Positions 22,401 through 31,165 of a stretch of 64,000 nucleotides of DNA are shown here, in pieces (position 1 is the stretch's first letter; the number at the start of each line of letters is the position of its first letter). This stretch comes from Taeniopygia guttata (lineage: Eukaryota; Chordata; Aves; Passeriformes; Estrildidae): contig NC_133060.1 of assembly GCF_048771995.1 (NCBI RefSeq), positions 2,165,501 to 2,229,500 of the forward strand, read 5' to 3'. The notes below the pieces were generated by a model that was given only the letters and a program-made list of their open reading frames with translations, was not told the DNA's origin and did no database searches. Both the position numbers and the translations under genes were made by a program.

Positions 22401-25400
22401 GAAAACGGGGGAAAATGGGGAAAAATGGGGGAAAATCAGGGAAAAATCGGGGGGAAACGGGAAAATCAGGGAAAGATCACAGAAAAACGGGGGAAAATCA
22501 GGGGAAAATCAGGGGGGAAATGGGGACAGAACAGGGCTAAAATCTGGGAAAAATCAGGGGGAAAACAGGGAAAAATTAGAGAAAAATCAGGGTAAAATGG
22601 GGGGGGGGAAGGGAAAAATCAGTGGAAAAATCAGGGAAAAATCAGGGGGAAATGGGGAAAAATCAGGGAAGAATGGGGAAAAATTGGGGGGAAAAACAGG
22701 GAAAAATCAAGGGGAAAATGGGTAAAAATCAGGGGAAAATCAGGGGGAAATGGGGAAAAATCAGGGAAGAATGGGGGAAATGAGGAAAAATTGGGGGGAA
22801 GAAACAGGAAATAAACAGGGGGAAATGGGGAAAAATTGGGGAAAAATCAGGGGAAAATGGGGAAAAATTGGGGGAAAATTGGGGGAAAATCGGGGAAAAA
22901 TCGGGGAAAAATGGGGAAAAATTGGGGGGAAATTTGGGGAAAATCAGGGGGAAAATTTGGGGGTAAATGTGGGGAAATTGGCGAAGGGGATTTGGGCCTC
23001 GGGCTCCTCCTGCTCCGGCCGGGCCCGGGGAAACGGGAGAAAAACGGGAAAAATGGGAAAAAGGGACCTGGGAGTGACAGTGGGACAGGGACACCGTGAC
23101 ACTGACACACAGGTGACACTGACAGGTGACAATGACACGGGTGGCACTGGTGACACTGGGACAGTGACACAGGTGACAATGACATGGGTGGCACTGGTGA
23201 CAATGGGACAATGACACAGGTGACACACGCAGGTGACAGTGACACAGGTGTGACAGTGACACAGGTGACACTGACACAGGTGACAATGACACACAGGTGT
23301 GACAATGACACAGGTCACATACAGGTGACACACACAGGTGTGACAGTGACACAGGTGACAACGGGACAATGACAGGTGACACAGGTGACAATGGCACACG
23401 TGACAGTGACACAGGGGTGACAGTGGCACAGGTGACACAGGTGACACGGGTGACACAGACAGGTGGCAATGGCACAGGTGACACAGGTGACACTGACCCG
23501 CTCCTGAGGGCGGTGACGATACAGTCGGAGCAGAAGCGGTGCAGACACAGGGGTGACAGTGACACAGGTGACACACACAGGTGACAATGACACAGGTGAC
23601 ACAGGTGACACAGGTGACACAGGTGACACACAGGTGACACAGAGGTGACAGAGGTGACACAGGTGACAATGACATACCCACTGCGCAGCGCGGTGACGAT
23701 ACAGTCGGAGCAGAAGCGGTGCAGACACAGGGGTGACACTGACACAGGTGACACACACAGGTGACAATGACACACAGGTGACACACACAGGTGACACAGA
23801 CAGGTGACACAGGTGACACTGACCCGCTCCTGAGCGCGGTGACGATACAGTCGGAGCAGAAGCGGTGCAGACACAGGTGTGACAATGACACAGGTGTGAC
23901 AGTGACACAGGTGACAATGACACAGGTGACAATGACACTGACCCACTCCTGAGCGCGGTGACGATACAGTCGGAGCAGAAGCGGTGCAGACACAGGGGTG
24001 ACACAGACACAGGGGTGACAGTGACACAGGTGTGACAGTGACACAGGTGACACACACAGGTGACAGTGACACAGGTGACAGTGACACAGGTGACACAGAG
24101 GTGACAATGACACTGACCCGCTGCGCAGCGCGGTGACGATACAGTCAGAGCAGAAGCGGTGCAGACACAGGGGTGACAGTGACACAGGTGTGACAGTGAC
24201 ACAGACAGGTGACAATGACACAGATGACAATAACACAGGTGACACACACAGGTGACACAGAGGTGACAATGACACTGACCCGCTCCTGAGGGCGGTGACG
24301 ATACAGTCGGAGCAGAAGCGGTGCAGACACAGGTGTGACAGTGACACAGGTGTGACAATGACAGTGACACAGGTGACACACACAGGTGACACACACAGGT
24401 GACACACACAGGTGACATACCCGCTGCGCAGCGCGGTGACGATACAGTCGGAGCAGAAGTGGTGCAGACACAGGGGTGACAGTGACACAGATGTGACAGT
24501 GACACACACAGGTGTGACAGTGACACAGGTGACAATGACACAGGTGACACACAGGTGACATACCCACTCCTGAGGGCGGTGACGATACAGTCGGAGCAGA
24601 AGCGGTGCAGACACAGGGGTGACAGTGACACAGGTGAGACACACAGGTGACACACACAGGTGACAATGACACAGGTGTGACAGTGACACACACAGGTGAC
24701 AATGGGACAATGACACAGGTGACACACAGGTGACACACACAGGTGACATACCCACTCCTGAGCGCGGTGACGATACAGTCGGAGCAGAAGCGGTGCAGAC
24801 ACAGGGGTGACAGTGACACAGATGTGACAATGACACAGGTGACACAGGTGACACACACAGGTGACAATGACACAGGTGACAATGACACAGAGGTGACACT
24901 GACCCGCTGCGCAGCGCGGTGACGATACAGTCGGAGCAGAAGCGGTGCAGACACAGGTGTGACAGTGACACAGGTGTGACAGTGACACAGGTGACAATGG
25001 CACACACAGGTGACACAGGTGACACAGGTGACATACCCACTCCTGAGCGCAGTGACGATACAGTCGGAGCAGAAGCGGTGCAGACACTCTTTGGTGGTCA
25101 TGGTGTTCTTCAGCATGTCCAGGCAGATGGGGCACATCAGCTCCGAGTGCAGCGAGCGCGGGGACACGGCGATCTCCGTGCCGTCCATGATGGCCTCCTG
25201 GGGACAGTGGGGACATTGGGGACATTGGGGACATTGGGGACATCAGTGTGACATCAGGGACAGCCCTGTGACAGTGACACCGCTGTGACAGTGACATCAG
25301 CTCCGAGTGCAGCGAGCGCGGGGACACCGCGATCTCTGTGCCGTCCATGATGGCCTCCTGGGGACATTGGGGACATCAGTGACACCCTGACACAGCCTGG

Positions 25401-28400
25401 GGACAGGGACATCAGTGACACCACAGTGACAGGGACACCCCTGTGACAGTGACACCCTGTAACAGTGACATCAGCTCCGAGTGCAGGGACCGAGGGGACA
25501 CCGCGATCTCTGTGCCGTCCATGATGGCCTCCTGGGGACAGGGACAGGGACATCAGTGTGACATCAGTGTGACATCAGGGACACCCCTGTGACACCCACA
25601 GGGACACCCCTGGGACAGTGACATCAGCTCCGAGTGCAGGGACCGAGGGGACACTGCGATCTCCGTGCCGTCCATGATGGCCTCCTGGGGACAGGGACAT
25701 TGGGGACATCAGTGTGACACCCTTAGACATCAGTGACATCCCTGTGACAGCCACAGTGACACCGCTGTGACAGTGACACCCTGTGTCACTGCCATCAGCT
25801 CCGAGTGTAGTGACCGAGGGGACACAGCGATCTCCGTCCCGTCTATGATGGTCTCCTGGGGACAGGGACACTGGGGACAGCAGTGACACCCTGAGACATC
25901 GGTGACACCCTGAGACATCGGTGACACCCTGAGACATCGGTGACACCCACAGGGACACCCCTGTGTCACTGCCATCAGCTCCGAGTGCAGGGACCGAGGG
26001 GACACGGCGATCTCCGTCCCGTCCATGATGGCCTCCTGGGGACAGGGACAGTGACATTGGGGACATCAGTGACACCCTGAGACATCAGTGACACCCCTGT
26101 GACAGTGACATCAGCTCCAAGTGTAGGGACCGCGGGGACACCACGATCTCCGTGCCATCCACGATGGCCTCCTGGGGGGACATTGGGGACATCAGTGACA
26201 GCTCTGGGGACACCCTGGGGACATCGGGGACACCCTGGGGACACCACAGTGACATGGCTGTGACACGGCGATCTCTGTGCCGTCCATGATGGCCTCCTGG
26301 GGACATTGGGGACATCAGTGACACCCTGAGACATCAGTGACAGCCACAGGGACACCCCTGTGACACCCACAGGGACACCGCTGTGACAGTGACATCAGTG
26401 ACAGCCACAGGGACACCCATGTGACAGTGACACTGCTGTGACAGTGACATCAGGGACACCCTGACACAGCCTGGGGACAGTGACAGCCCTGGTGACACTG
26501 AGGGGACACCACAATCTCTGTGCCGTCCATGATGGCCTCCTGGGGACATTGGGGACATTGGGGACATCAGTGTGACATCAGTGACACCCTGAGACATTGG
26601 TGACAGCCCTGGGGACACCCTGGCACAGCCTGGGGACAGTGACAGCCCTGGGGACACTGCAGGGACACCACGATCTCCGTGCCACCCACAATGGCCTCCT
26701 GGGGACAGTGGGGACATTGGGGACATTGGGGACATCAGTGTGACATCGGTGACACCCTGAGACATCACTGACACCCCTGGGGACAGTGACACCACTGTGA
26801 CACCCCTGAGAGCCACGGGGACACCACAATCTACGTGCCACCCATGATGGCCTCCTGGGAGGACACTGGGGACAGTGAGGACATTGGTGACACCCCTGGG
26901 GACACCACAGTGACACCACTGTGACACGGTGATCTCCGTGCCACCCACAACGGCCTCCTGGGGACACTGGGGACATCAGTGACATCAGTGACAGCCCTGT
27001 GACATCAGTGATACCCCTGGGGACACTGCAGGGACACCACGATCTCTGTGCCACCCACAATGGCCTCCTGGGGGGACATTGGGGACATCAGTGACATCAG
27101 TGTGACATCAGTGACACCCTGAGACATCAGTGACAGCCCTGGGGACATCCTGGGGACTCTGGGGTCAGTGACACCCCTGGGGACACCCTGGGGACATCGG
27201 TGACAGCCCTGGGGACACCACAGTGACACTCTGGGGACACCACGATCTCCGTGCCACCCACGATGGCCTCCTGAGGGGACATTAGGGACATCCCTGTGAC
27301 AATGACACCCATGGGGACATTGGGGACATCCATGGGGACATCAGGGCCACCCTGAGACATCGGTGACAGCTCTGGGGACACCCTGGGGACATCAGTGACA
27401 CCCTGGGGACATCCCTGTGACACCACAATCTCCGTGTCACCCACGATGGCCTCCTGGGGGGACATTGGGGGACTGGGGACACCCCTGTGACACTGACACC
27501 CATGGGGACATTGGGGACGTCCTGGGGTCACCCTGGGGACAGTGACACCCATGGGACACCCTGGGGACATCCCGGGGACAGCTCCGAGCCCCCAAATTTC
27601 AGAGTTTTCCCCCAAATCTGGGGTTTCTCCCCATTTTTGGGGTTTCCTCATAAATTTTGGGGTTTTCCCCCAATCCCGACCCCGAAATTTTTGGGGTTCT
27701 CACCCAATTTTGGCACTTTTCTCCACAAATTTTGGGGTTTTCACCAAATTTTGGCATTTTCCTTCCCAAATTTTGGGCGCTTCTCCCAAATTCGGGCGTT
27801 TCCCCCCAATTTTGGGTTTTCCTCCCCAAATTCTGGGGTTTTCCCCCAATTTTGGGGTTTCCCTCCCCAAATTTTGGGCTTTTTCCCCCCAGTTTTGGGT
27901 TTTCCTCCACAAATTTTCGGGTTTCCCCCCCAAATTTCTCATTCCCCAAATTTCGGGTTCCCCTCCAATTTTGACTCCCCAATTTTGGGGTTTTCCCCCA
28001 ATTCCGACCCCCCAAATTTCGGTTTTTCCCCAAAATTTGAGTTTTCCCCCCAACTTTGGGTTTTACCCCCCAAATTCAGGTTTAACCCCCCAAAATTTGG
28101 GGTTTTCCCCCAAAATTTCCGTTTTCCCCCCTAAACTTGGGGATTTCCCCCAAATTTCAGCTTTTCCCCCAATTCCGACGCCCAAAATTTGGAGTTTCCC
28201 CCCAAATTTGACTTTTCCCCAAATTTCGGATTCTCCCCAATTCTGACCCCGCAGATTTCGGCGTTTTCCCCCCAAAATTTAAATTTTTCCCCCCCAAATT
28301 CCGATTTCTCCGCTGAAATTTGAGGGTTCCCCCCCAATTTGTCTTTTTCTCTCCAAATTTCGCTTTCCCCCCCAGTTCCGACTCCCCAAATTTGGGTTTT

Positions 28401-28680
28401 TCCCCCAAAATTCCGTTTTCCCCCCAAATTCCGCTTTTCCCCCGGAAATTTCGTGTTCCCCCCAAGTTCCGACTCCCCAATTCGGGGGTTTCCGCCATTT
28501 CCGACCCCGCAGATTTCGCTGTTTCCCCCCAAATTTCGCTGTTTCCCCCCAAATTCGGGTTTTTCCCCCAAATTCGGGTTTTTGCCCCAAACTCCCCGTT
28601 ACCTGCGGGGTGCGGTGCAGCTCGTACAGACTCAGCTCCCACGTCTTGCTGGCGCTCTGCGCGCTGGCGGGGGCGGCCAT
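4339..28680 (-). CDS. RING1: RING1 (RING1A), complete coding region, six exons
   Basis: E3 ubiquitin ligase subunit of Polycomb repressive complex 1, which monoubiquitinates histone H2A in the nucleus together with a PCGF partner. Coding exons: 28603-28680, 25037-25197, 18255-18470, 15073-15393, 8796-8967 and 4339-4440. They total 1050 nt (349 residues plus stop), with all splice sites GT-AG and all phases joining exactly. The N-terminus carries [15 protein letters not shown]. The C3HC4 RING ligands are C48, C51, C64, H66, C69, C72, C84 and C87, followed by the conserved segment to about residue 152. A low-complexity linker (153-240) has a basic RKRSR stretch, and a C-terminal RAWUL/ubiquitin-like domain (about 240-349) binds CBX and RYBP proteins. 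Human RING1 is 406 residues; the difference is a shorter Gly-rich linker. RNF2 is unlikely given the linker and the neighbours. Confidence 0.97.
4441..7090 (-). repeat. Exon-edge array: RING1 exon 6 acceptor
   Basis: In intron 5, about 18 units of roughly 90-170 bp contain a copy of the exon 6 acceptor plus its first 18-20 coding bases, on plus as GGACCCGTTCAGCGGCTGGG (AG then Pro-Leu-Asn-Gly-Ser on minus). Copies are near 4581, 4856, 4960, 5045, 5133, 5287, 5377, 5535, 5860, 5985, 6135, 6225, 6330, 6456, 6625, 6720, 6825 and 7042. Between them is a CCCCAAAA / CCCCAAAAATATCC filler, which makes the RING1 pre-mRNA G4U4-rich. Confidence 0.88.
7091..7780. repeat. CCCCAAAA/CCCAAAAATC low-complexity tract
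   Basis: Continuation of the intron 5 filler without recognisable exon copies. It is almost pure C and A on plus with short runs of C and A, and no gene is seen. Confidence 0.75.
7785..7846. promoter_or_regulatory. ETS/CRE site cluster in RING1 intron 5
   Basis: Non-repetitive island with two direct ACTTCCGG motifs (7787-7794, 7799-7806), an inverted ACCGGAAGT (7812-7820), another TCCGG, TGACATCA (7829-7836) and AGGAAGTG (7838-7845). This density of GABP/ELF-type ETS sites beside a CRE-like site is typical of TATA-less housekeeping promoters. No known gene starts here, so the function is inferred from motifs only. Confidence 0.5.
7850..8745. repeat. TTGTCAGCCATG minisatellite
   Basis: About 60 copies of a 15-bp unit GTCAGCCATGTTTGT, with 19-bp variants carrying an extra TTTG and some GTCGGCCATG or TTGGCCATG variants. 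Each plus-strand unit holds an ATG in a fair Kozak setting (GCCATG). Long open frames result on plus but have no family resemblance. Confidence 0.9.
8796..8967 (-). CDS. RING1: RING1 coding exon 5
   Basis: Residues 260-316 plus the last base of codon 259. Acceptor CCGCCAG and donor GTAACG. It encodes [20 protein letters not shown] and [10 protein letters not shown], the first half of the RAWUL domain. The Ala/Pro-rich loop [16 protein letters not shown] is shorter than the human Gly-rich loop. Confidence 0.96.
8968..12680 (-). repeat. Exon-edge array: RING1 exon 5 acceptor
   Basis: Intron 4 side of exon 5. At least 14 units, mostly 150-200 bp, contain the acceptor and the first 20-40 coding bases of exon 5, on plus as GGTGGTTTTCACAAACCTGG (AG then Val-Lys-Thr-Thr on minus). 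Copies are near 9125, 9290, 9460, 9630, 10007, 10190, 10387, 10970, 11345, 11530, 11918, 12085, 12440 and 12640. The copy at 9440-9485 keeps about 40 exonic bases unchanged. A second subunit (TGAGTGAGATTTTAATGAAACT) alternates near 9825, 10585, 10790, 11172, 11725 and 12275. Confidence 0.88.
12681..13925. repeat. Polypurine GGGGAAAATGGGG tract
   Basis: Nearly all G and A on plus, with G3-G5 runs every 6-10 bases for over 1 kb (densest 13050-13925). One more exon-5-like acceptor remnant (AACTTACCTGGGGG) lies near 13015. No gene. The tract has strong G-quadruplex and triplex potential on the non-template strand of RING1. Confidence 0.8.
13935..15072 (-). repeat. Exon-edge array: RING1 exon 4 donor
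   Basis: Five units of roughly 150-250 bp, each with about 50 bases of the 3' end of exon 4 plus its GTGAGTGCC donor. On plus they start at about 14127, 14308, 14458, 14706 and 14860; the true exon end is 15073. The copies encode [16 protein letters not shown] or close variants (Y to C, H to R). Between them lie GGAACAGGAAGT repeats and GATGAAGAT trinucleotide runs. Confidence 0.9.
15073..15393 (-). CDS. RING1: RING1 coding exon 4
   Basis: Part of R152, residues 153-258 and part of R259. Acceptor TTTCCCGCAG, donor GTGAGT. It encodes [10 protein letters not shown], an acidic/Pro/Gly linker with the basic stretch RKRSR (about 189-193), then [20 protein letters not shown], the beginning of the C-terminal domain. 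GC content is very high, which explains the low-complexity linker. Confidence 0.96.
15394..16435. repeat. GGGATTTTAGGGGGAAAATAAT minisatellite
   Basis: About 1 kb of intron 3 made of roughly 22-45 bp units (AATAATGGGGAAAATAATGGGATTTTAGGGGG, in pieces). No exon copy is seen. The TTTTAGGGGG core resembles telomere repeats only superficially. Confidence 0.85.
16440..18254 (-). repeat. Exon-edge array: RING1 exon 3 donor
   Basis: Ten units of about 160-190 bp carry the last 15-25 bases of exon 3 with its donor, on plus as CCGGACCTGTGCATGGCCTG (Met-Gln-Ala-Met-His-Arg then GT on minus). Copies are near 16450, 16631, 16815, 16990, 17188, 17362, 17544, 17718, 17885 and 18050; the real exon end is 18255. 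Copies show coding changes (Met to Leu, frame-neutral indels), so they are less constrained than the RING-finger copies. Confidence 0.9.
18255..18470 (-). CDS. RING1: RING1 coding exon 3
   Basis: Residues 80-152 (both ends split codons). Acceptor CCCCCAG, donor GTCCGG. It encodes the last two zinc ligands in [11 protein letters not shown], then [20 protein letters not shown] and [20 protein letters not shown], regions that contact the PCGF partner and nucleosomes in the family. Confidence 0.97.
18471..22190 (-). repeat. Exon-edge array: RING1 exon 3 acceptor
   Basis: About 17 units of roughly 150-350 bp, each with the exon 3 acceptor and its first 35-38 coding bases ([12 protein letters not shown] on minus). 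Plus-strand starts are near 18637, 18857, 19036, 19215, 19557, 19731, 19908, 20264, 20446, 20637, 20842, 21161, 21353, 21565, 21783, 21976 and 22139. The exonic segments are nearly invariant. They differ from the true exon at CGG/AGG (Arg) and ACG/ACC/ACA (Thr), all synonymous; one copy (20264) has a Lys to Thr change. A GGGCAAT repeat precedes many copies. Confidence 0.92.
22191..23045. repeat. GGGAAAAATCAGG purine array
   Basis: Intron 2 filler of GGGGAAAATCAGGGAAAAATGG units. It ends in a short non-repetitive GC-rich island (22976-23045) for which I have no assignment. Confidence 0.7.
23046..25036 (-). repeat. Exon-edge array: RING1 exon 2 donor
   Basis: Ten copies of the last 51 coding bases of exon 2 with the splice donor ([17 protein letters not shown] then GT on minus), embedded in an (AC)AGGTGACA array. 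Copies start on plus near 23500, 23690, 23823, 23942, 24117, 24279, 24420, 24564, 24752 and 24902; the true exon end is 25037. Donors are GTATGT or GTCAGT, both plausible. The variable exonic positions are Ala GCG/GCC, Leu-Arg CTCAGG/CTGCGC, Ser AGC/AGT, Thr ACC versus ACT and one Ser TCC/TCT, all synonymous; a single copy (24420) has Arg to His. Confidence 0.93.
25037..25197 (-). CDS. RING1: RING1 coding exon 2
   Basis: Residues 27-79 and two bases of G80. Acceptor CCCCAG, donor GTATGT. It encodes [20 protein letters not shown] and the first six zinc ligands of the RING finger ([13 protein letters not shown]). Confidence 0.97.
25198..27590 (-). repeat. Exon-edge array: RING1 exon 2 acceptor
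   Basis: About 14 units of 110-190 bp, each with acceptor CCCCAG and up to 60 coding bases of the start of exon 2 ([20 protein letters not shown] in the nearest copies). Copies are near 25300, 25475, 25628, 25798, 25978, 26105, 26270, 26510, 26665, 26822, 26928, 27035, 27240 and 27425. Those closest to the exon are almost perfect; the farther ones are shorter and more diverged (MDGTEI to VGGTEI and similar). The filler is a GTGACACCCTGGGGACAT minisatellite. Confidence 0.92.
27591..28600. repeat. CCAAATTTTGGGGTTTTCCCC minisatellite
   Basis: RING1 intron 1 next to exon 1, about 1 kb of 20-25 bp units of CCCCCAAATTTTGGGGTTTTCC type with local dyads (CCAAAATTTTGG-like). It reaches within a few bases of the exon 1 donor but contains no exon copies. 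Confidence 0.8.
28603..28680 (-). CDS. RING1: RING1 coding exon 1
   Basis: Residues 1-26, [20 protein letters not shown] continuing LHRTPQ; donor GTAACG. The start ATG (28678-28680) lies in GGCCATGGCC (GCCATGG, good Kozak). The human protein begins [20 protein letters not shown], so the start is well supported. Confidence 0.96.
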
Positions 28681-28789
28681 GGCCCCCCAAAACCCCCCCG
28701 GGACCCCCAAAATGCCCCAAAATCCCCAAAAATCCCCCAAAAAATCCCCAAAATCCCGCCCGAGCCGCGCGACGCCGCCGCCGCTTCCG

Positions 28790-28832
28790 GGTGGCGCCGC
28801 CGGATGACGTCACGGGGAGCGGCGGCCAATGG
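28790..28832 (-). promoter_or_regulatory. RING1 core promoter motifs
   Basis: Within 115-150 bp upstream of the ATG lie an ETS site (CTTCCGG, 28794-28800), a perfect CRE TGACGTCA (28805-28812) and a CCAAT box (28826-28830) in CpG-rich sequence without a TATA box. This is a typical housekeeping arrangement. The transcription start is not visible from sequence alone. Confidence 0.65.
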
Positions 28833-28864
28833 GAGGCGCCGCTGGGCTCGGCCGGGGCGCGCGG

Positions 28865-29455
28865 GAGGGGGCGTGGCTATGGGGGCGTGGCGTCACCTTC
28901 ATTTGTATCTATGAGGGGCGTGGTTATGTAGATGAAGGGGCGGGGCTTACGCCGCGTTCGCGCGCGCTTTGTGGGCGCGGTTATGTAAATTAAGGCGCTG
29001 GGGGCGGGGCTTAAACGAAATTCTGGCTCTGCTGAGGGCGTGGTTATGTAAATTAGGTCACTGGGGGCGGGGTTTAAACGCGATTCTTGTTCTGTAGGGG
29101 GCGCGGTTATGTAAATTAGGACTAGGGGCGTGGTTTAGGCGCGTTTCGGGCGCGATTTGTGGGCGCGGTTATGTAAATTAAGCCGGAAAGGAGGCGTGGT
29201 TAAAGCGCGGTTCGATCGCAGTTTGTGGGCGGGGCTATGTAAATTAAGCCGGAAAGGGGGCGTGGTTTAAGCGCGTTTCCACCCTTTGTTTGCGGGCGCG
29301 GTTATGCAAATTAAGAGGAGAAAGGGGCGTGGTTCAAACGCGATTCGGATGCCCGGTTGGGGCGTGGTTATGCAAATTAACAAGGTAAGGATCGTGGTTT
29401 AAACGCCATTCGGGCGCCGGGTTGGGGGCGTGGCTATGCAGATGAGGGGGCGTGG
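28865..29455. promoter_or_regulatory. Octamer/GC-box tandem array upstream of RING1
   Basis: About ten units of 60-68 bp, each pairing a GGGCGTGG or GGGCGCGG box (KLF/Sp type) with ATGTAAAT or ATGCAAAT. Perfect octamers ATGCAAAT occur at 29304-29311 and 29370-29377; ATGTAAAT occurs at 28983, 29046, 29109, 29171 and 29237. The array starts about 190 bp upstream of the RING1 ATG. POU-factor binding is an inference. Confidence 0.7.
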
Positions 29456-29489
29456 CGGTGTGTGGTGGGCGTGGTTTCGTGCGGTGTGG

Positions 29490-29945
29490 GTTCAATCCCA
29501 GTTCAAACCCAGTTTGGTTCCAGTTCATTCCCAGTTTATCCCAGTCAATCCCAGTTCAATCCCAGTTTGGTTCCAGTTCGTTCCCAGTTCAATCCCAGTC
29601 AATCCCAGTTCAATCCCAGTTTGGTTCCAGTTCATTCCCAGTTTATCCCAGTTTGTCCCAGTTCAATCCCAGTTTGGTTCCAGTTCATTCCCAGTTTATG
29701 CCAGTTCAATCCCAGTTTGGTTCCAGTTCATTCCCAGTTTGTCCCAGTTCAATCCCAGTTTGGTTCCAGTTCATTCCCAGTTTGTCCCAGTTCAATCCCA
29801 GTTTGGTTCCAGTTCATTCCCAGTTTATCCCAGTCAATCCCAGTTTGGTTCCAGTTCGTTCCCAGTTTATCCCAGTTCAATCCCAGTTCAATCCCAGTTT
29901 ATCCCAGTTCCCTCCCAGTCCCTCCCAGTCCCTCCCAGTTCCCTG
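29490..29945. repeat. CCCAGTTCAATCCCAGTTTGG minisatellite
   Basis: A basic 10-11 bp CCCAGTTyAnT unit arranged in higher-order blocks of about 65 bp (CAATCCCAGTTTGGTTCCAG, then TTCATTCCCAGTTTAT and similar), about seven blocks. No stops in some frames; no protein is inferred. Confidence 0.9.
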
Positions 29946-29974
29946 TTACCAATGAAACTGGCCCGGCCCCATTA

Positions 29975-31105
29975 AAACCCAATCAATCAATCAATCAATC
30001 AATGGGTGATCAATAATTTCAATCGATCACTCCGGGCCCGGCCCCTCGGGCCCAAACGGAATTTGGGAATTTCCCGCCCAGGTTGGGGCTTCAGCTGCTC
30101 TTGGACCCCGCGGATGGACGGGAATAACCAACACACACAGAAAGAACTAACTAAATAACTAACTAATTAATTAATTAATTAATTAAGTAAGTAAGTAAAT
30201 AAATAAATAGATAAATAAATAAATAAAAAACCCCCTAACTAACTAACTAACTAAATAAACCCTAAATAAATAAATAAATAAATGAATGAATAAAAACCTA
30301 GCTAACTAAATTAATTAATTTTAAAAATTAACTAAATAACTAACTAACTAAATAAAAACTGACTAAGTACATAAATAAAAAACTAATTAAATAAATAAAT
30401 AAAAAACTAACTAACTAACAACCTAACTAACTAACTAAATAAAAAACTAACTAACTAAAAACCTAACTAAATAAAAAAAACCTAACTAAAAACCTAACTA
30501 ACTAAATAAAAAAAACCTAACTAAATAACTAACTAAATAAATAAATAATTGACTAAGTAAATAACTAACAAACTAACTAACTAACTAACTAAATAAATAA
30601 ACTAAATAAATAAATAAATAAAAGTGAACTAACTAAACTAACTACCTACCTACGTACCTAAATAACTAACAAACTAACTAAATAAATACATAAATAAACT
30701 AACTAAACTAACTAACTAAATAAAAACTAACTAACTAAACTACCTACCTACCTACCTACCTACCTAACTAACTAACTAACTAAAAAACTAAGTAATAAAT
30801 AAATATATAAAAAATTAACTAACTAAACAAGCTAACTAACGAAATAAATAAAAACTAACTAACTAAACTACCTACCTACCTAACTAAATAACTAACTAAC
30901 TAATAAAGACATAAATACCTAACTAACTAAACTATCTAAACTAAGTTACTAACTAACTGAATAACCAACTAAATAATTACATAACTAACTAAACAAATGA
31001 CTAAATAAACAACCAAACAAACAATTACATAACAAACTAATTAACTAAATCACTAAATTAATAACTAAATAATTAGATAACTAACTAACTAACCAACTAA
31101 TTAAC
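29975..31105. repeat. CTAA/AAAT tetranucleotide satellite
   Basis: A short (AATC)n run at 29977-30002, about 130 bp of unassigned single-copy sequence (30003-30133), then about 970 bp of interspersed CTAA and AAAT tetranucleotides with patches of CCTA and TTAA. It is AT-rich against a GC-rich background, with abrupt edges. Confidence 0.92.
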
Positions 31106-31165
31106 TCCCGCGCCAGCTCAGCTGTTTTTAATTTCACAGAACATTTCATTGGCACAGATCAGCAT
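31106..31165 (-). other. Non-repetitive island, possible 3' end of B3GALT4 transcript
   Basis: The only non-repetitive stretch between 30.1 and 31.2 kb. On minus it reads as GAAATGTTCTGTGAAATTAA and continues with an ATTAAA hexamer (31127-31132), which could serve as a poly(A) signal for the minus-strand gene upstream. The 3' UTR would then exceed 4 kb and consist of satellite. Weakly supported. Confidence 0.25.

Noticed and set aside
22944-25348. Minus-strand frames that string together many [17 protein letters not shown] blocks, like a poly-RING protein
   Set aside because: The linking peptides come from the ACAGGTGACA satellite, several frames show the same pattern, and the copies carry splice donors in place. 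Read as intron, not as one protein.
29430-30016. Plus-strand Phe-Pro-Val-Ser-Gln-rich frames
   Set aside because: All three frames of the CCCAGTTCAAT minisatellite are open; no gene.
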